NCBI GenBank assembly: GCA_022867625.1
Contig: JALIFM010000004.1
Coordinates: 1-64,000 of the forward strand
Direction of reading: 5' to 3'
From: Lachnospiraceae bacterium NSJ-143
Lineage (GTDB): Bacteria; Bacillota; Clostridia; Lachnospirales; Anaerotignaceae
Length of the DNA: 64,000 nucleotides
The position numbers and the translations under genes are program-made. Below the pieces are notes generated by a model, which had not been told where the DNA came from, did not search any database, and saw only the letters and a program-made list of their open reading frames with translations. Below, in pieces: positions 24,081-31,865 of this stretch. Within the stretch, counting starts at the first letter, position 1; every line of letters begins with the position of its first letter.

Positions 24081-27000
24081 TCAAGCCCTGTTCTGGTAAA
24101 ACGCCTCTATCTGTGCTTCGTCAGCATCAAGTCCTTTTTCCTCAAAAGCAATAATAGCCCTGTTCATCCTGTCATAGTCTATTGGAAGCACCTTTTTAAA
24201 CATTTTCAGATATTCCTCAAAGTTTTCAAGTATTTCCTTCCCTTTTTTTGAGCCTGTATATTTTACATGGTTTTCAATCATTTTTTTCAGCTTAATTACA
24301 TCATTCATACAGCATACTTCCTCAAGGCTTACAAGTCCCTTATTGACTTTTGTATAAAGGTCATGGTTCTTATCCAGTACGTATGCCACACCGCCGCTCA
24401 TACCGGCGGCAAAATTTTTTCCCGTTTCTCCAAGTATTACAGCTGTACCTCCTGTCATATACTCGCAGCCATGGTCGCCTGTTCCCTCTGCAACCGCCTC
24501 AGCCCCAGAATTTCTTACACAGAACCTTTCTCCAACTATGCCGGCTATATAGGCTTCACCGCTTGTAGCTCCGTAAAGCACTACATTTCCGGCTATGATA
24601 TTTTCATCAGCCTTAAGCCCTCCTGTTTCAGGCGGAAACACTGCCACAGTCCCTCCGGAAAGGCCTTTTCCAAAATAATCATTGCTGTCTCCTTCAAGGC
24701 TCAGTGTAAGCCCTTTAGGTATAAAAGCCCCAAAGCTCTGACCACCAGAACCTTTGCAGTTTATCTTAAGCGTATCCTTTTCCATTCCTTCCGGATATTT
24801 TTTTGTTATTTCGGACCCAAGTATTGTGCCGAGTGCCCTATCGGTGTTTTTAACCTCAACAGAAATCTCCATAGGCGTATTCTCATCAATGGCCTTTCTG
24901 AATTTTTTCAAAAACACCCTTTCGTCTATTGTTTTTTCAAGCTCAAAATTATAGACCTGTCTGGAGTCAAATCCAAAACGCTCTCCCGGTTTTGCAAATG
25001 GGTTATTTATTATATTTGATATATCAACCTTGCGTGTTCTTGTTACAGCCCCGTCACGCTCCTTCAACAGGTCGCTTCTGCCTACAAGCTCATCAACTGT
25101 CCTTATGCCAAGTTCAGCCATATACTCACGCAGCTCCTGAGCTATAAAATACATGAAATTGACAACGTATTCAGGCTTTCCGGCAAACCTTTTTCTAAGC
25201 TCGGGGTTCTGGGTAGCTATTCCCATAGGGCATGTATCAAGGTTGCAGACTCTCATCATTACACAGCCCATTGTCACAAGAGGCGCTGTAGCAAAACCAA
25301 ACTCCTCAGCGCCCAGCATTGCCGCAACAGCAACATCACGGCCAGTCATAAGCTTTCCGTCAGTCTCCAATATCACCTTGCTTCTGAGTCCGTTTTTTAC
25401 AAGTGTCTGATGTGTTTCCGCAAGGCCAAGCTCCCAAGGTATACCGGCGTTGTGTATAGATGTCTGAGGGGCCGCTCCCGTTCCTCCGTCGTAACCCGAT
25501 ACAAGTATAACCTGAGCGCCTGCCTTTGCCACTCCCGATGCTATTGTTCCAACCCCAGCTTCAGAACAGAGCTTTACTGAAATTCTGGCGTCCCTGTTGG
25601 AATTTTTCAAATCATATATAAGCTCGCCCAAGTCCTCTATTGAATATATATCGTGGTGCGGAGGAGGTGAAATAAGCGCTACTCCCGGTGTTGAGTGCCT
25701 TGTCTTTGCAATCCACGGATAAACCTTTTCCCCCGGAAGATGTCCTCCCTCGCCCGGCTTAGCCCCCTGCGCCATTTTTATCTGCAACTCTTTTGCACTT
25801 ACAAGATAGCGGCTTGTCACGCCAAACCTGCCGGAAGCAATCTGTTTTATAGCTGAACACCTGTTGTTTCCATAAGCGTCTACAGTAAACCTCTCCGGTT
25901 CTTCGCCGCCCTCTCCGCTGTTGCTTTTTCCTCCTATACGGTTCATAGCTACAGCAAGCGTTTCATGTGCCTCCTTAGAAATAGAGCCATAGCTCATAGC
26001 GCCAGTTTTAAACCTCTTTACTATCGACTCCACACTCTCAACCTCGTCAATAGAAACGCCTTTTTCCGGATATTTAAAACCTATCAGGTTTCTCAGTTCA
26101 GATGTCATTTCACTGTCAAGTAATTTTGTGTATTCTTTAAACTGCTTATAGTCACCGTTTTTAGTAGATTCCTGAAGAAGATGTATTGTTACAGGATTAT
26201 ATCTGTGGTATTCCTTTCCGCTTCTGAATTTATGTTCCCCACAGCTTTCAAGTGAAATATCTCTGTCAAGGCCAAGAGGGTCAAAAGCGCTTGAGTGCAG
26301 TTCGTGGAATTCCTTCTGTATATCACTCAAATCAATTCCGCCTATCCTGCTTACAGTGTTTGTAAAATATTTGTCTATTACCTTTTTGTCTATTCCGACA
26401 GCCTCAAAAACCTGCGCTCCCTGATACGACTGTATAGTTGATATTCCCATTTTTGACGCCGTTTTTTCAATACCCGAAAGCACAGCTCTATTGTAGTCAT
26501 CTACAGCAGCATACAAATCCTTGTCAAGCAGCCCGTCATCAATAAGTTCCTTTATTGTATCCTGAGCAAGATATGGGTTTACTGCACAGGCGCCATACCC
26601 GAGCAGCGCCGCAAAATGGTGCACAAGCCTTGGTTCCGCCGATTCAAGTATAAGGGCTACAGCAGTGCGCTTTTTTGTCCTTACAAGGTACTTGCTTACC
26701 GCCGAAACCGCAAGAAGCGAAGGTATAGGCACATGGTTTTCGTCCACATCTCTGTCTGAAAGTATTATTATATTTACTCCATCCCGGTACGCTCTGTCAG
26801 TCTCGACAAAAAGCCTGTCAACAGCCTTTTCCAGTGATGTATTTTTATAATACGTAATTGGCAGTACCTGTACCTTAAAACCCGGCACATCCATTGTCTT
26901 GATTTTAAGAAGGTCAGTATTTGTAAGTATTGGGTTGTTTACTTTAAGCACCTTGCAGTTGTCAGCAGATTCCTTAAGTATGTTTCCTTCCTCACCGATA

Positions 27001-28625
27001 TACACTGTGGTGCTTGTAACGACCTTTTCCCTTACAGCATCAATAGGAGGGTTTGTAACTTGGGCAAACATCTGCTTAAAATAGTTAAAAAGCGGCTTCT
27101 TTGAATCCGAAAGTACTGCAAGAGGTATATCCATACCCATTGACGCTATAGTCTCGGAGCCGTTCTTGGCCATATTCATAATCTGGTTTACGGTATCGTC
27201 GTATGAGTATCCAAAAGCCTTTTGAAGCCTTGTTATCTCCTCTTTTCCGTATTTAGTTATTTTCTCATTTGGTATGTGCAGGTCCTTAAGCTGGACAAGG
27301 TTTCTGTCAAGCCACTCTCCATAAGGCTGTCGTGAGGCATACCCCTCTTTTATTTCATTGTCGTCTATAATCCTGCCTTCTGCCATATCCACAAGGAGCA
27401 TTTTCCCCGGGTGAAGCCTTTCTTTTTTTATAATCTTTTCAGGCGGTATCTCCAGCACTCCTACTTCCGACGAAAGTATTAATCTGTCATCGTTTGTTAT
27501 ATAGTACCTCGACGGCCTGAGTCCGTTCCTGTCAAGTACCGCCCCCATTATATCTCCGTCAGAAAACAAAATTGATGCCGGCCCGTCCCACGGCTCAAGC
27601 ATTGTAGCGTAGTATTGATAAAAATCCCTTTTCCGGCGGCTCATGTTTTCATTGTTGTCCCATGGCTCAGGTATAGTTATCATAACAGCCAGCGGCAGAG
27701 GCATTCCATTCATTACAAGGAACTCAAGCGTATTGTCGAGCATAGCCGAATCTGAGCCTTCCGCGTTTATTATCGGCAGAATTTTGTGCATTTCTCCCTC
27801 GAAAAAGTCCGAGCTCATAGTTTCCTCTCGTGCAAGCATTAAATCCGCATTACCCTTTATTGTGTTAATCTCGCCGTTATGCAGTATAAAGCGGTTAGGG
27901 TGTGCTCTGTCCCAGCTTGGGTTTGTGTTTGTGCTGAAACGGGAATGTACCATGCCAACTGCCGACTCATACTCCCTGTCCTGAAGGTCAGCAAAGAATG
28001 ACCTTAGCTGTCCAACAAGAAACATTCCCTTATACACAATCGTTCTGCTCGAAAGTGATACAACATATGTATCGTCGTTGCTCTGCTCAAATACACGACG
28101 TATAACATAAAGCCTGCGCTCAAAGTCAATTCCTCTGCCGATACTTTCAGGTTTCCTCAAAAAGCACTGGAGTATATACGGCATACAGTCAAGCGCTCTT
28201 TTTCCAAGCACTGCGGGGTTTGTAGGCACCTCTCTCCAGCCAAGGAACTCTATATCCTCCTTTTGAGCGATAATTTCAAACATCTTCTTGGCCTGATTTC
28301 TTTTAAACTCATCCTGTGGAAAAAAGAACATGCCTACAGCGTAATCTCTTTCTTCTCCCAAATCAATTCCAAGCCGCATAGCTTCCCTTCTGAAAAATTT
28401 GTGCGGCACCTGTGTCATAATGCCTACACCATCGCCTGTTTTTCCTTCTGCGTCCTTTCCGGCTCTGTGTTCAAGATTCTCCACAATCTTTAGCGCGTCC
28501 TCAATGGTCTGGTGAGTTTTGACTCCCTTAATATTTACTATTGCCCCTATACCACAGTTGTCATGCTCAAAAGCCGGATTATACAAACCCAATCCGCATT
28601 GGTTTGCTGGCATATTGTTTCCCAT
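24081..28625 (-). CDS. gltB: Glutamate synthase large (alpha) subunit
   Basis: Makes two glutamates from glutamine and 2-oxoglutarate. About 1514 residues from the ATG at 28625, chosen for GGAAGGA nine bases upstream; in-frame ATGs extend eight codons further. A short propeptide ends at the nucleophile Cys in HDNCGIGAI (about residue 24), which becomes the N-terminus. Then the glutaminase domain, the central domain, the FMN barrel (SPPPHHDIYSIEDL, LVSGYDGGTGAAP), the 3Fe-4S ligands in CNLDTCPMGI and the C-terminal beta-helix (GGTAVILGETGKNFAAGMSGG). Its leader carries a terminator and a hexaloop hairpin (28716-28759), pointing to ANTAR control. Confidence 0.95.
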   Translation of the reverse strand: MGNNMPANQCGLGLYNPAFEHDNCGIGAIVNIKGVKTHQTIEDALKIVENLEHRAGKDAEGKTGDGVGIMTQVPHKFFRREAMRLGIDLGEERDYAVGMFFFPQDEFKRNQAKKMFEIIAQKEDIEFLGWREVPTNPAVLGKRALDCMPYILQCFLRKPESIGRGIDFERRLYVIRRVFEQSNDDTYVVSLSSRTIVYKGMFLVGQLRSFFADLQDREYESAVGMVHSRFSTNTNPSWDRAHPNRFILHNGEINTIKGNADLMLAREETMSSDFFEGEMHKILPIINAEGSDSAMLDNTLEFLVMNGMPLPLAVMITIPEPWDNNENMSRRKRDFYQYYATMLEPWDGPASILFSDGDIMGAVLDRNGLRPSRYYITNDDRLILSSEVGVLEIPPEKIIKKERLHPGKMLLVDMAEGRIIDDNEIKEGYASRQPYGEWLDRNLVQLKDLHIPNEKITKYGKEEITRLQKAFGYSYDDTVNQIMNMAKNGSETIASMGMDIPLAVLSDSKKPLFNYFKQMFAQVTNPPIDAVREKVVTSTTVYIGEEGNILKESADNCKVLKVNNPILTNTDLLKIKTMDVPGFKVQVLPITYYKNTSLEKAVDRLFVETDRAYRDGVNIIILSDRDVDENHVPIPSLLAVSAVSKYLVRTKKRTAVALILESAEPRLVHHFAALLGYGACAVNPYLAQDTIKELIDDGLLDKDLYAAVDDYNRAVLSGIEKTASKMGISTIQSYQGAQVFEAVGIDKKVIDKYFTNTVSRIGGIDLSDIQKEFHELHSSAFDPLGLDRDISLESCGEHKFRSGKEYHRYNPVTIHLLQESTKNGDYKQFKEYTKLLDSEMTSELRNLIGFKYPEKGVSIDEVESVESIVKRFKTGAMSYGSISKEAHETLAVAMNRIGGKSNSGEGGEEPERFTVDAYGNNRCSAIKQIASGRFGVTSRYLVSAKELQIKMAQGAKPGEGGHLPGEKVYPWIAKTRHSTPGVALISPPPHHDIYSIEDLGELIYDLKNSNRDARISVKLCSEAGVGTIASGVAKAGAQVILVSGYDGGTGAAPQTSIHNAGIPWELGLAETHQTLVKNGLRSKVILETDGKLMTGRDVAVAAMLGAEEFGFATAPLVTMGCVMMRVCNLDTCPMGIATQNPELRKRFAGKPEYVVNFMYFIAQELREYMAELGIRTVDELVGRSDLLKERDGAVTRTRKVDISNIINNPFAKPGERFGFDSRQVYNFELEKTIDERVFLKKFRKAIDENTPMEISVEVKNTDRALGTILGSEITKKYPEGMEKDTLKINCKGSGGQSFGAFIPKGLTLSLEGDSNDYFGKGLSGGTVAVFPPETGGLKADENIIAGNVVLYGATSGEAYIAGIVGERFCVRNSGAEAVAEGTGDHGCEYMTGGTAVILGETGKNFAAGMSGGVAYVLDKNHDLYTKVNKGLVSLEEVCCMNDVIKLKKMIENHVKYTGSKKGKEILENFEEYLKMFKKVLPIDYDRMNRAIIAFEEKGLDADEAQIEAFYQNRA

Positions 28626-28706
28626 AAACATCATTCCTTCCATTTGCATTTATAATTATTGCCTTAAGCTCAAACAAGTAATTTATACAGAATCTGTAAA
28701 ATGGTG

Positions 28707-28759
28707 AAAAAAAAAGCTCTTAAGCAGCAAAACACTGCTTAAGAACTTCTTTGTCCTTA
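28707..28759 (-). promoter_or_regulatory. gltB leader: ANTAR-type hexaloop hairpin overlapping an intrinsic terminator
   Basis: On the minus strand, hairpin A: TAAGGAC (28759-28753), loop AAAGAA (28752-28747), GTTCTTA (28746-28740); seven pairs including one G-U. Hairpin B: GTTCTTAAGCAG pairs with CTGCTTAAGAGC (28746-28716), followed by nine U (28715-28707), a strong terminator. GTTCTTA is used by both, so they exclude each other. The loop of A has A at position 1 and G at position 4, the signature read by ANTAR proteins. The RNA starts only a few bases upstream, so there is no room for the usual second hexaloop hairpin. Confidence 0.7.
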
Positions 28760-28768
28760 GTGGTGATA

Positions 28769-28797
28769 ATTATAATACGATTTTTTTTATAAATCAA
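28769..28797 (-). promoter_or_regulatory. gltB promoter
   Basis: Minus strand TTGATT (28792-28797) and TATAAT (28769-28774), 17-base spacer. Placement shows that the terminator at 28716-28746 lies within the gltB leader rather than at the end of the upstream operon. The stretch 28800-28999 holds nothing else that I can support. Confidence 0.7.
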
Positions 28798-28999
28798 TAG
28801 AATAAAATGGATTGCCTGTATAAAAAATTATTATATAAAATATAAACTTATTTTATATTATTTCAGCATGCCGCACCAGATAAATTTACAGTCAAAATCT
28901 GCTCCGGCGTTTTAAACAGCCCATTTGAGCACACATAAATGCCTGCTTATTTTAAGCTTTTGGCAGAATAAAACGAGTACTATTTAACATAATACTGCT

Positions 29000-29554
29000 C
29001 TAACCATTAAGTATCATTCTGGCAGTGTCTATCATTTTCATTCCGCGGTTCATGCTGTTTTTCTGCAAAAACCTGTGAGCAGCACCCTCTGTTATTTTAT
29101 ACTTGTTCATAAGGTAAAGCTTTGCGCGCTCAATAATTATTTTCTCCTCATTGCTCCTGTCTGTTCCCTGCGTCATTCCATTTCTGTTTTCTGCTGATAC
29201 TGCGGATTTATCCAAAAAACTCAGAATCATTTTAACTGTCCGTATAACGTCAACCTTAGTAACAGGCAGTACAAGTGTAAATATATCCTCACTGTCAACA
29301 AGGTCTGCCTGTTTCCTTGACAGAAGCACCAGCATACCAAAGCTTTCCGGAAGCATCTCATAAATATCAGCATGCAGCATATTGGCTACTTTGTATCCGC
29401 ATATAACTATGCCCCCGGCACTCTCGTTGGCCGCCCTCAGTATTTCATCGCCTGTTGTACATATATCTGCATCATAAAATCCGCCGCCAGCAACAATATC
29501 CCTTATAACCTCACATTTATTCCTATCGGTAAAACCAATAATCACATTATCCAT
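29000..29554 (-). CDS. Receiver-like protein with C-terminal ANTAR RNA-binding domain (NitR-like antiterminator)
   Basis: 184 residues. Residues 1-110 look like a degenerate response-regulator receiver (NVIIGFTDRNKCEVIRDIV, then a central VICGYKVAN and a VLLSRKQ strand); the usual phosphoacceptor Asp is not at its normal place, so phosphorylation is doubtful. Residues 130-184 (EEKIIIERAKLYLMNKYKI, then TEGAAHRFLQKNSMNRG and MIDTARMIL) are a three-helix ANTAR domain, with the conserved A-K-x-x-L-M, the E-x-x-A-(H/Y)-x-x-L and the N-x-x-x-x-x-x-(M/L)-(I/V)-(D)-x-A positions. ANTAR proteins bind hexaloop hairpins in leaders to prevent termination. It follows glnA by 33 bases, a position described in clostridia. 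Likely targets: the glnA and gltB leaders. Confidence 0.85.
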   Translation of the reverse strand: MDNVIIGFTDRNKCEVIRDIVAGGGFYDADICTTGDEILRAANESAGGIVICGYKVANMLHADIYEMLPESFGMLVLLSRKQADLVDSEDIFTLVLPVTKVDVIRTVKMILSFLDKSAVSAENRNGMTQGTDRSNEEKIIIERAKLYLMNKYKITEGAAHRFLQKNSMNRGMKMIDTARMILNG

Positions 29555-29587
29555 AAAACCAACTCCACACCGCTGTCAAAAAGGTTA

Positions 29588-30928
29588 TCAGTAGATATTA
29601 AGATACTTGTCTACCTCCCACTGGTTTACAGTATTGCAGTATTCCTTCCACTCCTCTTTTTTGGCAAGCAGATACTTACCGTATACGTCACTGCCTAAAG
29701 CGTCCTTTATAACTTCGTCTTTCTCAAACTCTGCTATCGCTTCGCCCAAAGTTTCCGGAAGCCTGTTTATTCCAAGCTTTTTACGCTGGCTGGCTGTCAT
29801 GTCATATATATTGCCGTTTATGCAGTCAGGCACTTCCATGCCTTTTTTTATACCGTCAAGTCCGGCGCAAAGTATTGCCGCAAAGGCAAGGTACGGGTTT
29901 GCAGCCACATCAGGGTTTCTGAGTTCAAGTCTTGTGTTGTCTCCCCTGCCCGATGGTATCCTTATAAGCGGGCTTCTGTTTGCTACAGACCATGCAATAT
30001 AACTTGGGGCGTCAAAGCCAGTGTTAATCCTCTTGTATGAATTTACAATAGGATTTGTTAGAAGCGAAAGGCCCTTCATATGAAATAGTACTCCGGCAAG
30101 AAACTGGTATGCAGCCGTACTCATACCTATGCCGTTTTTGTCGTTTTCATCAAAAAATATATTTTTTCCGTCTCTTGAAAGTGAGATATTAATGTGCATT
30201 CCGGAACCGCTCTGCCCATTGAGCGGTTTAGGCATAAAAGATGCAAAAACCCCGTTTCTCTGGGCAATTGTTTTTACAACCAGCTTTAATGTTACAATAT
30301 TATCTGCGGCTTTCAGGGCATCGGTATACTTAAAATCAACCTCATGCTGCCCAAACGCCTGCTCATGGTGGCTTGATTCTATCTCATAGCCCAAATCCTC
30401 AAGTGTAAGGCAAATCTCACGCCTTGTGTTTTCCCCCCTGTCAACAGGGCCAAGGTCAAAATACGAGCCTTTATCGTGAGGCTTTATAATTGGTTCTCCG
30501 CCATCATCTGTCTGGAACAGAAAAAATTCGCACTCAGGACCAACATTAAACTCAAACCCCATATCATTGGCCTTTTTTAGAGCGTTTTTGAGCACATATC
30601 TCGGAGAACCCTCAAATGGCGTTCCGTCAGCATTCAGCAGGTCGCATATAAACCTTGCCACCTTTCCATGCTGGGGTCTCCATGGAAATATGGCAAAAGT
30701 ATCCAAATCAGGCTTAAGATACATATCTGATTCCTCTATCCTTACAAACCCGTCTATTGATGAACCGTCAAACATACATCTTCCGTCAAGTACCCTTTCA
30801 AGCTGGCTTACAGTAACTGCTATGTTTTTAAGCGCCCCAAACATATCCGTAAACTGAAGCCTTATAAACTTAACATCGTTTTCGCCAATTAATATTCTTA
30901 TATCGTCCTTTGTATATCCTGTTCCCAC
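29588..30928 (-). CDS. glnA: Glutamine synthetase, type I
   Basis: Makes glutamine from glutamate, ammonia and ATP. 446 residues from a GTG with GGGAGG eight bases upstream (an earlier in-frame start has no site). N-terminal beta-grasp FIRLQFTDMFGALKN, catalytic MFDGSSIDGFVRIEESDMYL (~55-75), GPECEFFLF, and GSGMHINISL. At 446 residues it is the short I-alpha type, without the adenylylation insertion, so it is probably feedback-controlled and regulated by expression. Its leader carries a terminator and an ANTAR-like hairpin. Followed by the ANTAR gene. Confidence 0.96.
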   Translation of the reverse strand: MGTGYTKDDIRILIGENDVKFIRLQFTDMFGALKNIAVTVSQLERVLDGRCMFDGSSIDGFVRIEESDMYLKPDLDTFAIFPWRPQHGKVARFICDLLNADGTPFEGSPRYVLKNALKKANDMGFEFNVGPECEFFLFQTDDGGEPIIKPHDKGSYFDLGPVDRGENTRREICLTLEDLGYEIESSHHEQAFGQHEVDFKYTDALKAADNIVTLKLVVKTIAQRNGVFASFMPKPLNGQSGSGMHINISLSRDGKNIFFDENDKNGIGMSTAAYQFLAGVLFHMKGLSLLTNPIVNSYKRINTGFDAPSYIAWSVANRSPLIRIPSGRGDNTRLELRNPDVAANPYLAFAAILCAGLDGIKKGMEVPDCINGNIYDMTASQRKKLGINRLPETLGEAIAEFEKDEVIKDALGSDVYGKYLLAKKEEWKEYCNTVNQWEVDKYLNIY

Positions 30929-31006
30929 AATACATACCTCCCTGTATAAACATTTATATATCATTTCCATTTAATGCTTTTAAATCCGCCGCAGAAAAAA
31001 CGCTTT

Positions 31007-31048
31007 AAAAACAAACAGACGCCTCCCTATAAGGAGACGCCTTTGTCT
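31007..31048 (-). promoter_or_regulatory. glnA leader: ANTAR-type hexaloop hairpin overlapping a terminator
   Basis: On the minus strand, hairpin A: AGAC, loop AAAGGC, GTCT (31048-31035), four pairs. Hairpin B: ACAAA-GGCGTCTCC pairs with GGAGGCGTC, a TG bulge, TTTGT (31046-31011) around a 6-base loop, with two G-U pairs, then T-rich sequence; a terminator. The bases of A are used by B, so they exclude each other. Loop A has A1 and G4 and starts AAAG like the gltB loop. Stem A is short. Confidence 0.6.
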
Positions 31049-31068
31049 TTTAGTAAAAATATAGTGTC

Positions 31069-31096
31069 ATTATACTACCAAACCAAAAAATGTCAA
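31069..31096 (-). promoter_or_regulatory. glnA promoter
   Basis: Minus strand TTGACA (31091-31096) and TATAAT (31069-31074), 16-base spacer; the leader is about 135 bases. It lies beside the truA stop region. Confidence 0.75.
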
Positions 31097-31120
31097 CATC
31101 TTAATTTTGCCCAATCCGCT

Positions 31121-31858
31121 TCAGTATTCAACATCTTCAAGCACAAGTCCGCATGGCGGAAGGGTAATACCCGCGTTCTCACGGTTTCTGCTCTCCAGCA
31201 CAGCAGGAATATCCTCCCAGCTGAAACTGCCTTCCCCGCACTGTAAAATTGTGCCGGCCATTATTCTTGCCATGTTGTATAAAAATCCGTTTCCGCAGAA
31301 TGTAAGCCTAACCTCTTTGCCGATACTTTCAACTTTTATAGAATATACTGTCCTTACAGTCGATTTTTTCATCCGTTTGTTTGAACAGAATGCCATAAAA
31401 TCATGCTCGCCTGTCAAAGCCTCAGCCGCCTTCAGCATATTTTCAATGTTCAGTGGTTTAGGATATTTATACATAAACCGGCTTTCAAAAACATCAGACT
31501 CTAAATCGTTTAAAATCCTGTATACATATGTTTTCTTTTTAGCGTTAAGCCTGCTGTGAAACCTCTCCGGCACACTTGAAACACCTGTAACAGCTATATC
31601 CTGAGGCAGATATTTATTTATATAGTCCTTTATATATGCTTCATCTAATTTTGTCTTTAAAAAGAAATTTGCTGTCTGCCCTTTGGCATGTACTCCGGCG
31701 TCAGTACGCCCGCTTCCTATAACCTCTGTTTCATATCCGTTAAGCTCTGAAATTATCCTCTCAAACCTCCACTGGATTGTGTTTCTTGTATTTTTCTGTT
31801 TCTGCCAGCCATTATAATCTGTGCCGTCATACTGTATATTTATTTTATAATTAAACAT
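31121..31858 (-). CDS. truA: tRNA pseudouridine synthase A
   Basis: Modifies U38-U40 of many tRNAs. 245 residues, normal length. Catalytic Asp53 in GSGRTDAGVHAKGQ, the YDGTDYNGWQ start (10-19) and FCGNGFLYNMARIMAGTI near the C-terminus are all classical. Starts seven bases after the fbp stop, so the two probably share a transcript. Confidence 0.97.
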   Translation of the reverse strand: MFNYKINIQYDGTDYNGWQKQKNTRNTIQWRFERIISELNGYETEVIGSGRTDAGVHAKGQTANFFLKTKLDEAYIKDYINKYLPQDIAVTGVSSVPERFHSRLNAKKKTYVYRILNDLESDVFESRFMYKYPKPLNIENMLKAAEALTGEHDFMAFCSNKRMKKSTVRTVYSIKVESIGKEVRLTFCGNGFLYNMARIMAGTILQCGEGSFSWEDIPAVLESRNRENAGITLPPCGLVLEDVEY

Positions 31859-31865
31859 AATATAA

